From positions 1 through 64,000 of the forward strand of contig VCJN01000114.1 of assembly GCA_006384855.1 (NCBI GenBank): a stretch of 64,000 nt of DNA. Direction: 5' to 3'. Each line of letters opens with the position of its first letter. The stretch's first letter is position 1. The position numbers were made by a program, and so were the translations under genes. Origin of the DNA: Tetraselmis striata (taxonomy: Eukaryota; Chlorophyta; Chlorodendrophyceae; Chlorodendrales; Chlorodendraceae). Under the pieces are notes generated by a model that was not told where the DNA came from, did not search any database, and saw only the letters and a list, made by a program, of their open reading frames with translations. Positions 19,101-30,069 of the stretch are shown piece after piece.

Positions 19101-21889
19101 GTGCAGGTGCAAGCGGACCGGGGCAACGCTGCGGCTGTCGCTGCGCCCGGCGTGCACCGACCAGCTGTCTCCCGGCAAGCCCGTCGGCGTCCCCAGCTGG
19201 GTCCCCAGCGAGAGGGACCGCGACGACATCCTGGGCGTCGACGTGGAGGCCGTCCGCGTGAGCGACACGGACCCGGAGCTGTGCCGGGACGTCGAGCGCT
19301 GCTTCTACTTTGTGGTGCTGCAGCCTGTGGTGCCGGAGATGCGGGACTCCGTCAGCAGCCTGGACGGCATCGCTCCTCTTGCGGCCCCTTCGACCCAGGC
19401 AACCGGCGGGCGCACTCCGAAGCCTCGCCTGTCCGCCAGCAGCTCCAGCGACACACCTTGGCCCGTCGCCACCTGGGATGCTCACGGCTCCGCCGACAAC
19501 GAGGGCATATGGCGTGCGGACGGCTCGGAGCAGTCTTATGGCGACTTTGCCATCCCGGAGGACCTGCGCCGCCACCTGAAGATCGGTACCATGATCGGCT
19601 CGGGATGCTTTGGCAAAGGTCAGGCGCCCGCTGCCCCACAACCAGTGCACGTATTTTTATACTTTCCGGCTTGGCATAAGTTTGATGCTGTGACGAAGCA
19701 TTTGGAAATTTATCCAGGAGTACCCGGCTGAAACGCCGTTGTTTTCCCGTATTTCACCTGTTATTCCCACTGTCCACGAAAATGTTCGCCCTGCGCCGTA
19801 GCCCATCAGAGAATTACTTGTGGACAATGAATGTAGTTTCCCGGGTGATATTACGGACGAATCCTGCTCACCTGATGATGAAGAGGAAAGTGTCCAGGGA
19901 CACTCAGGATTTAAACGAGAACTCAAAAAATGTTGATTCACCGGCTGATAATGTTGATATGCTATCAGAGCCCGCTACTGTGGCTTCATTCAGTAATTGG
20001 CACGATCCCAGGCCATCATCAAAGGTTGAAGTCAGCCCCGCCCCTTTCGGTCGTTGACCTCCTTCTGACTACTGCCCTGAACCGCATTTGCGGGACGCGC
20101 TTGGCAGTGTACCGCGGCAGGTGGCGGGGCGTGACAGTGGCAGTCAAGGTGATCGAGGCCATGACAGAAGCCTCAGTATCCATGGCTGAAGCAGAGGCCC
20201 AGCTGGGCCTCAAGTTCGACAACCCCCACCTTGTGAAGGCAAGCCCACACTCGTGTCGGGCCGAGCGCCATGGCGCGTTGTTTTCGGCACACATGGGGGG
20301 AATCTGATGGGGCGTCCAGCCACCCACCTACATCCACCACGTTTACCGCGTGCAGCTGAATGATCCAGACCCCCATCGCAGCCTCCTGACGGGCGGCGGC
20401 TGCTAGATGTCTAAATCGTAATACCCGCTAGTGTGTCCTCACATGCTGTGACCCGTGCGCTGTGTCTGCACGCGCACCTTGCCGCCGGGTGGAGCAGACG
20501 GTGCTGTTCTCCAAGCAAGCGACTCAGCACCAGAGGCTCATCAGGAGGGGCGTCACCTCGGGGGTGCCAACCTCAGTCATGTTTGTGGTGCAAGAGTTCT
20601 GCGATTGCGGGACCCTGAACGACGCTGGTGGGGAGCTGCCCCTGCCTGCATGAATGCGTACAACCCAAGAAAACACGCCTGCCCATGCCTAATGCTGAAT
20701 GCCTGACCTAGTCTGCTACAACGTGACAACATTTCTGTATGTGGCTGCAGTTGAGCGGGCTTGGCTGCGGACCCGGCGCGACGTGACAGCCCCACCACGT
20801 GAGGCCATGACCCTGATTGCCCTCGGTTGCCCGGCGCGTGCCTCGCGCCCCCTTGTCCGGCTGTGGCCCAGAGGGTGTGCCTTGGAAGCGGCTGACCGAG
20901 TGCCCTGGGTGGGGCTGTGGCTGCCCTGTGTGCAGACTGGGTGCACATGCTGATGACCCTCCTGGAGATCGCCATGGGCATGGAGTACCTGCACTCCAAA
21001 GGCATCGTGCACTGCGATCTGAACGGTGCGGCATCGACCCCGGCCCCCCCAGGCTGGCGCACATGGCCGAGTCCCCTTTGATGGTGCTGCTGCTGATGAT
21101 GACAATGCAGCTGTGGCATGTATGAGCCCACCTGCCCACGGCTGCTGCCCTGCCCGGCTGAGGTCGGCCTTCTCGCCGCGTGCCGCAGGCAGAAATGTGA
21201 TGCTGCAGCGCTGCTCCAGGGACAGCCGCGGCTTTACCGCCAAGGTGTGCGACTTTGGCATGTCCAGGGTCTGCCACGGACCCCAGCCCATCGCGAAATG
21301 CTTTGGAACCACCTCGCACATGGCCCCGGAGCAGCTGGCAGATCAGCCCACGCTCGGCTCAGAAGTTGGTGAGAGCCGCGGAACACACAGGCGGATATTG
21401 GCGGCTCTGCATTCCCCCCTCTCCCTCGTGGCCTCTGGTGGGCATGCAGCCTGCCGGTTGACTCATTCCATGTGTCGTTGCTTGGCAGATGTGTGGGCGT
21501 TTGGAGTCACCATGTGGGAGATGGCCACTGGCAAGCGCGCCCTGATAGGCAGAACGCTGCCAGAGATCGTCATGATCAGCCGGTCGCTGCAGGGCCACAG
21601 CTTCATCCTGCCGGAGGGCACCCCGCTGGACTACCGGGTGCGCCGCGCTGTGACCTGGTATTGAGTGCATGAAAACCACCTGCCGGATGCCCTGCCTGCG
21701 CTGCTGCACGGCTGCTGGCGCATGTTCACGTTCGCTCGTGTACCGTTTCTGCGGGCCATCCCGCAGGTGCTGCTCTCCGCCTGCCTCCAGAAGCAGCCCA
21801 GGGACCGCCCGACTTTTTCCAGCCTCGTGCCGATGCTGCGCCACGCACTGCGTGAAGCGATGATGTACACTGTGGAGCAGGGAAAGTAA
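16146..21889 (+). CDS. GAF-PAS protein kinase, TKL/Raf-like
   Basis: Seventeen exons splice in phase to about 849 aa: 16146-16573, 16682-16760, 16894-16940, 17062-17096, 17177-17284, 17394-17515, 17600-17684, 17741-17818, 18322-18485, 19048-19618, 20108-20238, 20320-20349 (tentative), 20498-20627, 20936-21025, 21189-21368, 21489-21637, 21767-21889. A Ser/Gly-rich N-terminus precedes a GAF domain (about 135-273; VPICHICLLCNDRVWFRS, YLKFYAGAPLVGT, YGTLCVIDF). A PAS-like region follows (MIDTRLKAWSFLYANEMFYN). The kinase domain runs from about 560 to the end: glycine loop IGSGCFGKVY, Lys586 in VAVKVI, catalytic loop HCDLNGRN, DFG at 721-723, HMAPEQL and DVWAFGVTMWEM. It should be a soluble sensor kinase whose GAF/PAS part binds a ligand or partner. 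The catalytic loop has HCD, not HRD. Exon 11 seems to use a GC donor (AAG|gcaagc). Confidence 0.9.
18001..18165 (+). repeat. left arm of intronic inverted repeat around the PAS exon
   Basis: This stretch in intron 8 matches the reverse complement of 18675-18850 in intron 9 at about 75%, with best identity around CCGCGGGGCCC and ATTTATCCGC. The two arms enclose exon 9 (18322-18485) of the kinase gene. Confidence 0.8.
18675..18850 (-). repeat. right arm of intronic inverted repeat around the PAS exon
   Basis: The partner of 18001-18165. The outer ends carry GGGCCCCGCGG on this side and CCGCGGGGCCC on the other. The arms are probably two oppositely oriented copies of one element or the long TIRs of a single insertion. 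Confidence 0.8.
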
Positions 21890-22889
21890 CTGCGGCTTTG
21901 TTTCCCAATGAATGACCGCGCTAGCGCCCCAGGAGTTTCCATTCAAGGCCGTCGCAATTCGACCTTTTGTCTATAGGTGCCCCTCCCCAGTTTTGAGCCC
22001 CCTCCTCCTCTGTTCCTCAACCCTTTTAAATGAGCCGGCAACGAGCGTAAAAAGCGTGGTCCGGCATTTCACTACGCAAACCAAGACGAAAATTGTCACT
22101 CCGAGATTCCCCAATCTTTACCCCCGACCCCTTCCGACGGTTTCGGCCGCTGAAGCAGAGATAAACAGACAGCGTCGTGTGATGGCATAGCGACTAATGA
22201 TTCTTCTCATGTTACTGCTTCCACCCCGCAGTCGCTGAAGAGGACCTTTCTGACTGCCTTTTATGTTGGTGATTTCCGATATCGCCTTCTGCTGCTAGCT
22301 CATGTAATCATGATTAAACATTATTTGCAAGGAGGGCTAGCTGCGCTGCGGTGTACTTTACCTAGCACTCAGCGGGATGCCGCGCCGGCGCTATGGAGCA
22401 TGTCTAGACGTCTAGTCAGCAGTGGCAATAATCAGATTAAAAATGTAGTAGGGTATACAGCGCGATCGAGCTCAGGGTTTTAGCAGGCCCTACTATGATC
22501 TCCTCACATGATCAGCACCGAGTACGTACTCAAATAATCAGCACCGAGTACGTACTATATGGCAGTGTTAACTGTTCACATACTACTAATCCTTATTATT
22601 TGCGCCATCATTAAGTAGTCGCTAATTGATATTGGATTCACAACCCGCATAGCAATTGCCAGCCCGGCGCATGCCGCCGCAACCAACCGATCGAGGACCA
22701 GAACCGCGGTGATATCCCCGCAGCTCTCGGGGCAGCCGGTGAACCGCTTGACACAGGACGGCAAGGAAGCCACGCCCCCTGACCGCTTCATATCTGCATG
22801 CCACAAATTCCGGGAAGGGTTCCGCTGTGCCAGCAGCCGCGCGTGCTCGTCGTGCGGGCAAACACGTAATCGTACAAGTAGCAGCCGCC
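21890..22889. other. intergenic, between the kinase and the membrane-protein gene
   Basis: It holds the kinase 3' flank, a CTGCTAGCTCATGT motif at about 22285, and a 20-base direct repeat (ATCAGCACCGAGTACGTACT) at 22511 and 22537. The second half probably includes the promoter of the downstream gene. No coding segment is supported. Confidence 0.5.
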
Positions 22890-24533
22890 ATGCTGCAGCG
22901 GTCGTCGCCCTCCGACGAGGAACAGAAAGCGGGCTTGATATTTGCTCCGAGAAACCAGTCACAGCCGGATGAGGGCAGCGATCCCTCCAAGCCTAGTCCG
23001 AACGCCGGCCCCAGCACCCGCTTCCGCAAAGCAGCGCGTAATGTGCAGACGGCGCAGGCGGTATCTCGGTCTTTTGTGCCGGAGAGCCTGACGAAGCTCG
23101 ACGCGTATGCCCAGGTGAGCCCACTGTGCTCGCACACGGCGACACCGTCATACTCGGCGACACCGTCATACACCGTCATACCCTCCAGCTACTGACCCTG
23201 CAAACCTCCCTGCGCCCGGCTTGGTTCCAGGAAGTGGAGCCGCCGTCCAAGGTCGGAGGCTTGGTCTCACTGGTGGTCATTCTCGCCACCGCTGCGTACT
23301 GCGTCTACCTCGTCTACCTCTTCATCACGCGACCGTTGGTAGTCACCAATAACATCGAGTGGTTCCAGGACGCCGGGCCCTTCCCCATGGCGGTCACCTG
23401 CGTAACCACGAGCGGCTGCTTTGTCAGCAACGACGTAAATGCCTCGTGGACACATGCGGAGCTGGGCGCGGAGCAGGCCGAGTGCCGGCTGCTTGCATAC
23501 AGGGAGACGTTTGTCTTCAACATGACATACACACAGTGGCCAAGGTAAGAGGGCATGGCAGCACCAAAAAAATACATCGAAGATGTGGTGTGTAGGTACT
23601 TGAGTACCTTGAGCGCCTGGCTAAGAAGGCCACCGTGTGCCTGCCAGGGACGGATTTGTCGCGATGTACCTGCCAAATAACACATCCGCAGAGACGCCAC
23701 CCGGATATGGCTACCTCACACGGTCAGAGACTCAGTGCTCATCGGGCCCTATGTGCATGCAAGGAGTCATGCCGATGTACGTGCCAAGCGGGCCTGGGTT
23801 GAGCCTGGCCAACTACGTGCGCACTGTCAACACCACCCGCACGGACGCTAGCAAGCTGCGGAATGAGTGGTTTGTCACCGAGGTGCGCTTGCCCCGATTG
23901 CTCCGCCGCGTCGGTATGGTCGAGGTGCCCTGCGTGCTGGACATCCGTGAAAGCAGACATGGTCGGGCAGCAATATGGTATGAGTTGCTGGGGACCCCCG
24001 TGGCCGGGCTGCGCAGGTGGACGGGAGAGCAAGCCAAGTGGATCCCAACATGCCATGCGCTGCACGGGCGCTGGCTGCCCAGGGAGACGGCCTGGTGCAG
24101 GTGGGCAGCATGCACTGTGCAGCTGTTGGCGCATGTGTGACGCAGCTTTGCACATGCATGTGTGACTGAGCCACCCCCCCCCCCCCTCCCGCCGGGCTGC
24201 CCCACACAGTCCCGCATCGAGCCGCAGCCGTACTTCAATGTAATCACGGTGTCACGGGACAGCTCTTGGTTCAGTTTGTGGGGAACTTTTGGAGGTGAGT
24301 GGCTGACGAAGTGGATAGTCCGGCCTGCAGGCTGGTTTTCAGTACACACACGCTGCCGCCTGCTGACGAGGCTGATCTGGCCGGGCGCAGGTGCTTACGA
24401 GCTGTTTCTGGAAATCGGTGGGCTGGTGCTGGCGTCCGCGGGGCTGCTGTCCGTGCTGGAGCGGCTCTGGGCGCGTCTGTCGGGAAGAACGATCGCCGCC
24501 CAGCCCGGGGAGGGCTCGGCAGACTCGGCCTGA
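22890..24533 (+). CDS. two-pass membrane protein with large extracytoplasmic domain
   Basis: Five exons, 22890-23114, 23231-23544, 23648-23882, 24210-24294 and 24391-24533, join in phase to 333 aa. A Ser/Pro-rich N-terminus of about 75 aa leads to LTKLDAYAQEVEPPSKVGG, then one membrane helix (LVSLVVILATAAYCVYLVYLF). A domain of about 180 aa follows, with six or more Cys and several N-glycosylation sequons (NMT, NNT, NTT). A second helix near the C-terminus (EIGGLVLASAGLLSVLERLW) precedes a short polar tail. The topology, one helix near each end with the loop outside, matches ERGIC/Erv41-46 cargo receptors and, less closely, ENaC/ASIC or P2X channels. I do not recognise a specific family. The frame is open to an earlier ATG at 22827. 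A further small exon could hide in the 327-base intron after 23882. Confidence 0.72.
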
Positions 24534-26316
24534 CGCCGCTTTCTTTATATTGTGAAATTAGCTGCGAGCGCATTAAGGGTCGTTCTGACATTTCATGGAC
24601 GACTCAAATATATGCATAGAAAGTCCTAGGAGGGCACCGTAGCCACTCCCTGAATTGGGGAGACGGGTGCCCCGTGTGTACTCTCGGATTCCTCTATAAT
24701 ACACTTCACTATCTCCTGCTCTGTTGAGCCGTGCCTCTATTCTCAAAGACAGCCTCAAGCGCAACGGCAGCATGCCGTCTGATTGCCACATGGTAGTTGA
24801 CTTTCCAGTCGGTGGCTGACCGTCGTAGTTAGCATGTGACACTCGCTACACACAAGTGCCGCAGCATAGCAGCAGTGCCGTTCCAATATGCGACATCGAC
24901 TAGTAATTGAAGCATTTCATCAGCCTCGCCACTGCTGCAGTAAAGACGTAAGGACCTCATACCGTAGACTCTCGCGTGGGATATTAGTCGAGCACGGGGA
25001 CAGTGTTAAAATAGCATCTGAAGATCAAAACAACGAAAGACGTCCGAAGAGAAATAACAACTTCAGCAGCCAATTGACAAGGGAACACACTTCCGAATTT
25101 GAAATTTGCTACCACTTTATTCCTTCCAGTCTTCCAAGTGTGCAGGCCAGGTGTCTTACGGCCTGGCCCGGCTGTATGAACCCGCAAAGGGCCGGCCGTG
25201 GCCCGTAGCATGCCGCCCTTTCAAGGCCAAACAACATGGAGTAGCATGCAACTGCTGCGCATGAAGTGCGCACGTGTGGGTGTCTCTCCCCGGCGTTTTG
25301 GGATGTATCTGCAAAGCTCTGCAATTCAACTTAAAGTAGTAGCACGTCACAGATATAATAATTGGTTTTTTTGTAAATACCCGTACAGGGTACTCGTACT
25401 TCTCGTATAGCAGTCGTCCGCGTATTATAGTATTAGTGCTCCTGCAATAGATATGCGCGAGCAGCAGGTTAAGTAGCCCTACGATCCGGATATATTAGAA
25501 TTACTGAGTGTAATGAGGAAGGACAGATTTCTATGTAGCGACTACATATATCTACGTTATACACCTGGATGGGCAGAAATGTGAAATATGGCGTCATGCT
25601 GCAGGTGCTGGGCGTTGATTCAATAATGCTACTACCGGTAGCTCATTCAAGCAGGTATGCCTCTTAATACCCCTTATGCCTCTTAATACAGCAGGGTTTT
25701 TTCCCGGTCGCTTTTTGCATGTCAGGATTACGAGGCATAAGCAGCCCACCTAAATGGCGAATAATAAAGGTACCACTTGCGACTTCGGGTACGGTAGTCC
25801 CGACTTTTTGCGGCTTCTATAATGCTTGCCACATTATTATTTTTGTATATATTATTTATACATTTATATTAAACATATAAAACCGTAACCACTAGTCGAT
25901 GGTAACAATTCTTCGAGCACTACTGCCAGCAGCAGTCGCTTCCCTGAATGTTTTTCCAGCACCCTGGCCTGTACGGCACGCGCCGCACGACCGCGGCGGG
26001 TGCATAATAACGGTAAGGAATAGCAGTCGCTACTTTACGTGCTAATCAGTCGCTATATTTATTGTGAGGGTGGCGGCGCCGTCGCCACAGGGAAGCGGTA
26101 GTCCCTCACTTCGGCCGCCATCGACTTCACTCACTCGAGTTCACCTGCCGCCGCAGAGTTCGAGTACAGCCCGCACGTGCGCCCCGCAAGAAAGCGAGCA
26201 CTGCTGCAGCCCACCCATCCGCCCATATATCCCACTTTCCCTCCTGACGCAACCTGACACGCCGTATCGCCAGCAGCGACGCCAGCAGCGACGCCGGCCG
26301 CAGCGACGGCGTCGAC
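24534..26316. other. intergenic, AT-rich
   Basis: About 1.8 kb of mostly AT-rich DNA between the membrane-protein gene and the fusion gene. I see no conserved coding segment. The last ~250 bases turn GC-rich with CAGCGACGC repeats directly before the start codon and are likely 5' UTR. Confidence 0.5.
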
Positions 26317-29300
26317 ATGGCTGCCGACGGCGATGGCGGGGGCGACAAGTGGCAGCGAGCGCTGCGGAAGAAGCTGCGGCAGGTACACGCCGCTGAGGCG
26401 GCTGAGCCCTCCTGATACGACATCCTCTGTCAACCATGTGCACTGCCGACAACGCCCTGCACCGGCACTGCCACCTACCGCGCAGCGAAGCCATCAAGCC
26501 AGCCCGGCAGCCCCCGCCTCGCGCCGCAGTGCATGTATCGTTGTTGCTTGTACACGCACACGCACTGCACTGCCGGCAGCATCTGCCTGCATCGCCCCGC
26601 GATGCTTCCCTCGATCCAGACCCCCCCTCCCCCTCCTCACACCCCCAAACCCTACACCGCTCTCGTCTCGTCTTGTTGTCCCCGCCAACGTGCATCCTGC
26701 TAGTGAGGGACCCTACCAGGGCAAGAGAGGGGAAGGGGGGAGCTGACGGTAGCTTGCCGGTGATGGAGGGGCACCAACATGAGGCAATTTCAAATATGTA
26801 GCTTTGCAGCCACCCCCTGGGTAAAGGTTCGGGTCACAGCGCTGCCGCTGATGGGTTGGAACTCCAGCTCCTAGAACCAGCACCGCTGCGGTTAGGCTTT
26901 GCCAGGGGTCCAAGCTCCAGCAGCTGTTCAGCATCCAATGCCTGAACGACCGGATGTGGCGCTGCGACGTCAGGAGCGTTTGTAGCCTGAGGGTTCAGGT
27001 GGCAAGCGTTGGCGCTGACGGCCGCTCCCTGGACGCGCACGCATCCCACAGGTGCTGCAGCTGAAGCATCGCTGCGAGGCCGAGGGGCTGGCGCCGGACG
27101 CGGCTCAGGCGGGAAAGCTGGCGAGCGAGGCGGACCTGCGCACAGAACTCGCGGCGCTGGGCTGCGATCTCGGCGAGGTGGAGGCGGACGCGGCAGCGGC
27201 AGCAGCGGCTGCGGCAGCAGCGCCCGCGAAGAAGAAGGTCAAGAAACCCAAACCGGAGGAGGCGGCGCCGACGGCCAGGCAGGCAGGAGGCGGGGCCGGG
27301 CAGCGGGGCGGCGGCGGCGGTGCGCGTGACGCGGAGCTGCGCGCCGCCATCTCGCGCGCGCACAGCATCCCGGGTGCGCTGCAGGCTGCGGCGGCGCCCG
27401 GCGTGGCGGACGTCAGCGCGGATGTGCGCGCGCACGCGCTCTTCCGGGTGGGTAGTCCTGAGCCCTGAGCCGGTATGGCGCGGCTGGATGTGGAGGCGGG
27501 TCAGGCCGGCGCGGGACAAGAGGCTTAGCGCCGCTGATGCGCTCTCGTGCAGGTGGCCAAGCTGGCGGAGTCGCAGCCAGGGGACGCAGGGTGGGCACGC
27601 GGGGACGCCTGGCGGGAGCTGTTGCGGTGCCTGACGGCGGACGGCACCGACGGGGCGCTGGGCGGGCTGCAGGTGTCCAAGGCGCTGTGGGCGGCCGCCC
27701 GCCTGAGCGGCCACCTGCGCGGCGGCGGGGATGGCGGCAGCGGCAGCGGCAGCGGCTTTGGGGCGCTGCTGGGCGCGCTGCAGAGCGCGGCGGCGGCGGC
27801 CGCGCCTGCGCTGGACTGCCAGGGCTGCTCCAACGCCTGGTGGGCTCTGGCAACGGTGCAGGCGGGCGGGCAACCGGGCGGCGCGCCCACCAACGGTACG
27901 CTGCTGCCCACACCAGCGAGCGCGTGCGGTGGCTGAGCTGGGGCTGCCCGCCCTTGATGGCCCTCGGCCGACGGGACTGGGGCCTGGGCGCTGCGTGCGC
28001 TTCCTTGGTCAATGTTGGGCGGTGCGGCGCTACGGACACCCGTGAGGGATTGGCTGACACCCGCGCTCGCCGCCTGCCTGCGTGTCGCTGGTGCGCACAA
28101 ACAGACCGGGCTCTGCATGCGCTGGAGCGGCGCGCCAAGGCCCTGCTGCCCGAGTTCAACTCCCAAGGTGCGCCGCCAGCCGTCGCCCGGCCATTGGCCA
28201 TTGCTTCCGGGCCACAGCAGCGCTGCACCAAAGCCAACTCACGCATGCCCGCTGCTGGTGCAAAGCAAGCGCTGCGCGGCCACGGGGTAGGTGATCTGCA
28301 GGGGTGGAGGGGCACGGAGCTGATTTTGGCGGGGGGGGGGGGGGGGGGGGAGGGGGGGGGGGGGGGAGGACAAAGGGGGAATAAGACCCGTCCTGGGGTG
28401 TCCGCAAACCCTAAAAGCCCTAAACGCACTTGTCAACCCGCTGGTGCCCCTTCATGATATAAGGGTACCTAATAACTCAAGGTTTTTCCACCTCGCCACG
28501 AGGTGCATCAGGCTTGTATGTGGTATATACAGTGCACCGCAGCGGGTACTGGCGCAGTGATAGTCAGGGCACTGCAAGCACAAACCCGCCCTCCCTGCCA
28601 GAGGTCCAATGTAGACCACGAGGCTGCAGCGGAACTATGGAGAATGCTCGTATAGGTTGCGTGCAAGCTCAGTTGGATGCTTATATGTAATCAGGGTGGT
28701 CAGGCGGGTGCGTCGGCACCCGGCATCCCATCACACGGAGTTTTGGCATAAAGTAAACACACATGCGGGCGCCGACCCAACCATAAGAACCCAACTATCT
28801 CCTAAGAACCCAACTATGTCCTTATTGGCACGACTTGAGACGAATGCATCACGATATCATTGCGAGAGTTGAGAACACTCGCCAGCACCCCATTTCTGAG
28901 AGCAAACCAATGGGTTGTTTATTTAGTCGGGTTGGCACCCGTAGAACACTATGTTTTCAGAACACTATTACGCCCACGTACAACGGTGATGCTGCCCGGT
29001 AGTTGCGCTGTCCGCTCCAGTGAGGGTCGCCGCCAGCCAGCGGAGGCAGCGGCGGATCACCGACCCGCGCCGCCTTCTCACTGCCGCTGCGCTGTGCATC
29101 GCCGCCCCTTGCCGCTCGGCGGGCGGCAGATTTTGGCAACTTTGTCTGGGCCGTCGCCAAGCTGCGCTGGCAGCTGCAGGAGCTGGAGCCCGAGGCGCTC
29201 ACCGCCGCGTTTGCGGCGCTCGTGCCGCGCTGCAAGTGGCGGGAGCTGTCCATGGCGCTGTGGGGGCTGGCCACGCTGGGGCTGCCGCCGCCCGCCGCCG

Positions 29301-30026
29301 CGCTGCGCACCATGGCGGCGCGGCTGGCGGGCGCCGAGATGGAGCTCGGGCCCCAGGGGCTGCCCAACGTGCTGTGGGCGCTCGCGCGCTTTGACTCGCC
29401 CGATGCGCCGCGCGAGATGCTGGAGGGGCTGCAGGTGGGGCCGGCGGCGCGCGCCTGCGGCATGCTGGGGCAGGCACACCCCCCCCCCCCCCCCCCCCCC
29501 CCCCCTCCACCCCTCTCCGCCCCCAGCGCCCAATACCGACCAAATAATGGCGCAACTACAGCAGGGGTGACGCCTCTAACCTACCTACAACCCCAGTCTG
29601 AGGGCTGATATTGCGAGTTCTTATAGGCGCATCGGCGCCGGGGACCCATTTGCCCATTGGCGATTTGGCCCTCCGTGATGATCCTCCGAGAGACGACAGC
29701 GCGTGCGCAGTTTATCACATACATGCTTCTTCTGGTGTGGAGGAAAAGGGGGTGGGGGGTGACTACTAGCAGGGCGCGTAGCGCAGCTGGGGACATGCAA
29801 TGGTGGCGGGACGGTGTCATTGCCACGTCGCCCAGTGGCAACCACCCTGCGGCCGGCGTTGTGATTTCACCCTGGACACGGAATGAGTGGACTTGGCGGT
29901 GATCTCGTCGCCGAACACGTCCAGGATCCGTTATTGCTGGAACACGATGTTGGCGACCGCCCGACATCCCGGCTATGTATCTAATTAAGTATATAAATAT
30001 AAATATATCAACATACATATATATAG

Positions 30027-30069
<43 letters not shown>

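Noticed and set aside
27537-28457. Plus-strand frame of 306 aa and minus-strand frames of 290-340 aa over the fusion gene
   Set aside because: They overlap confirmed exons in other frames, read through introns and consist of Gly/Arg/Ala or Pro/Arg/Ala.
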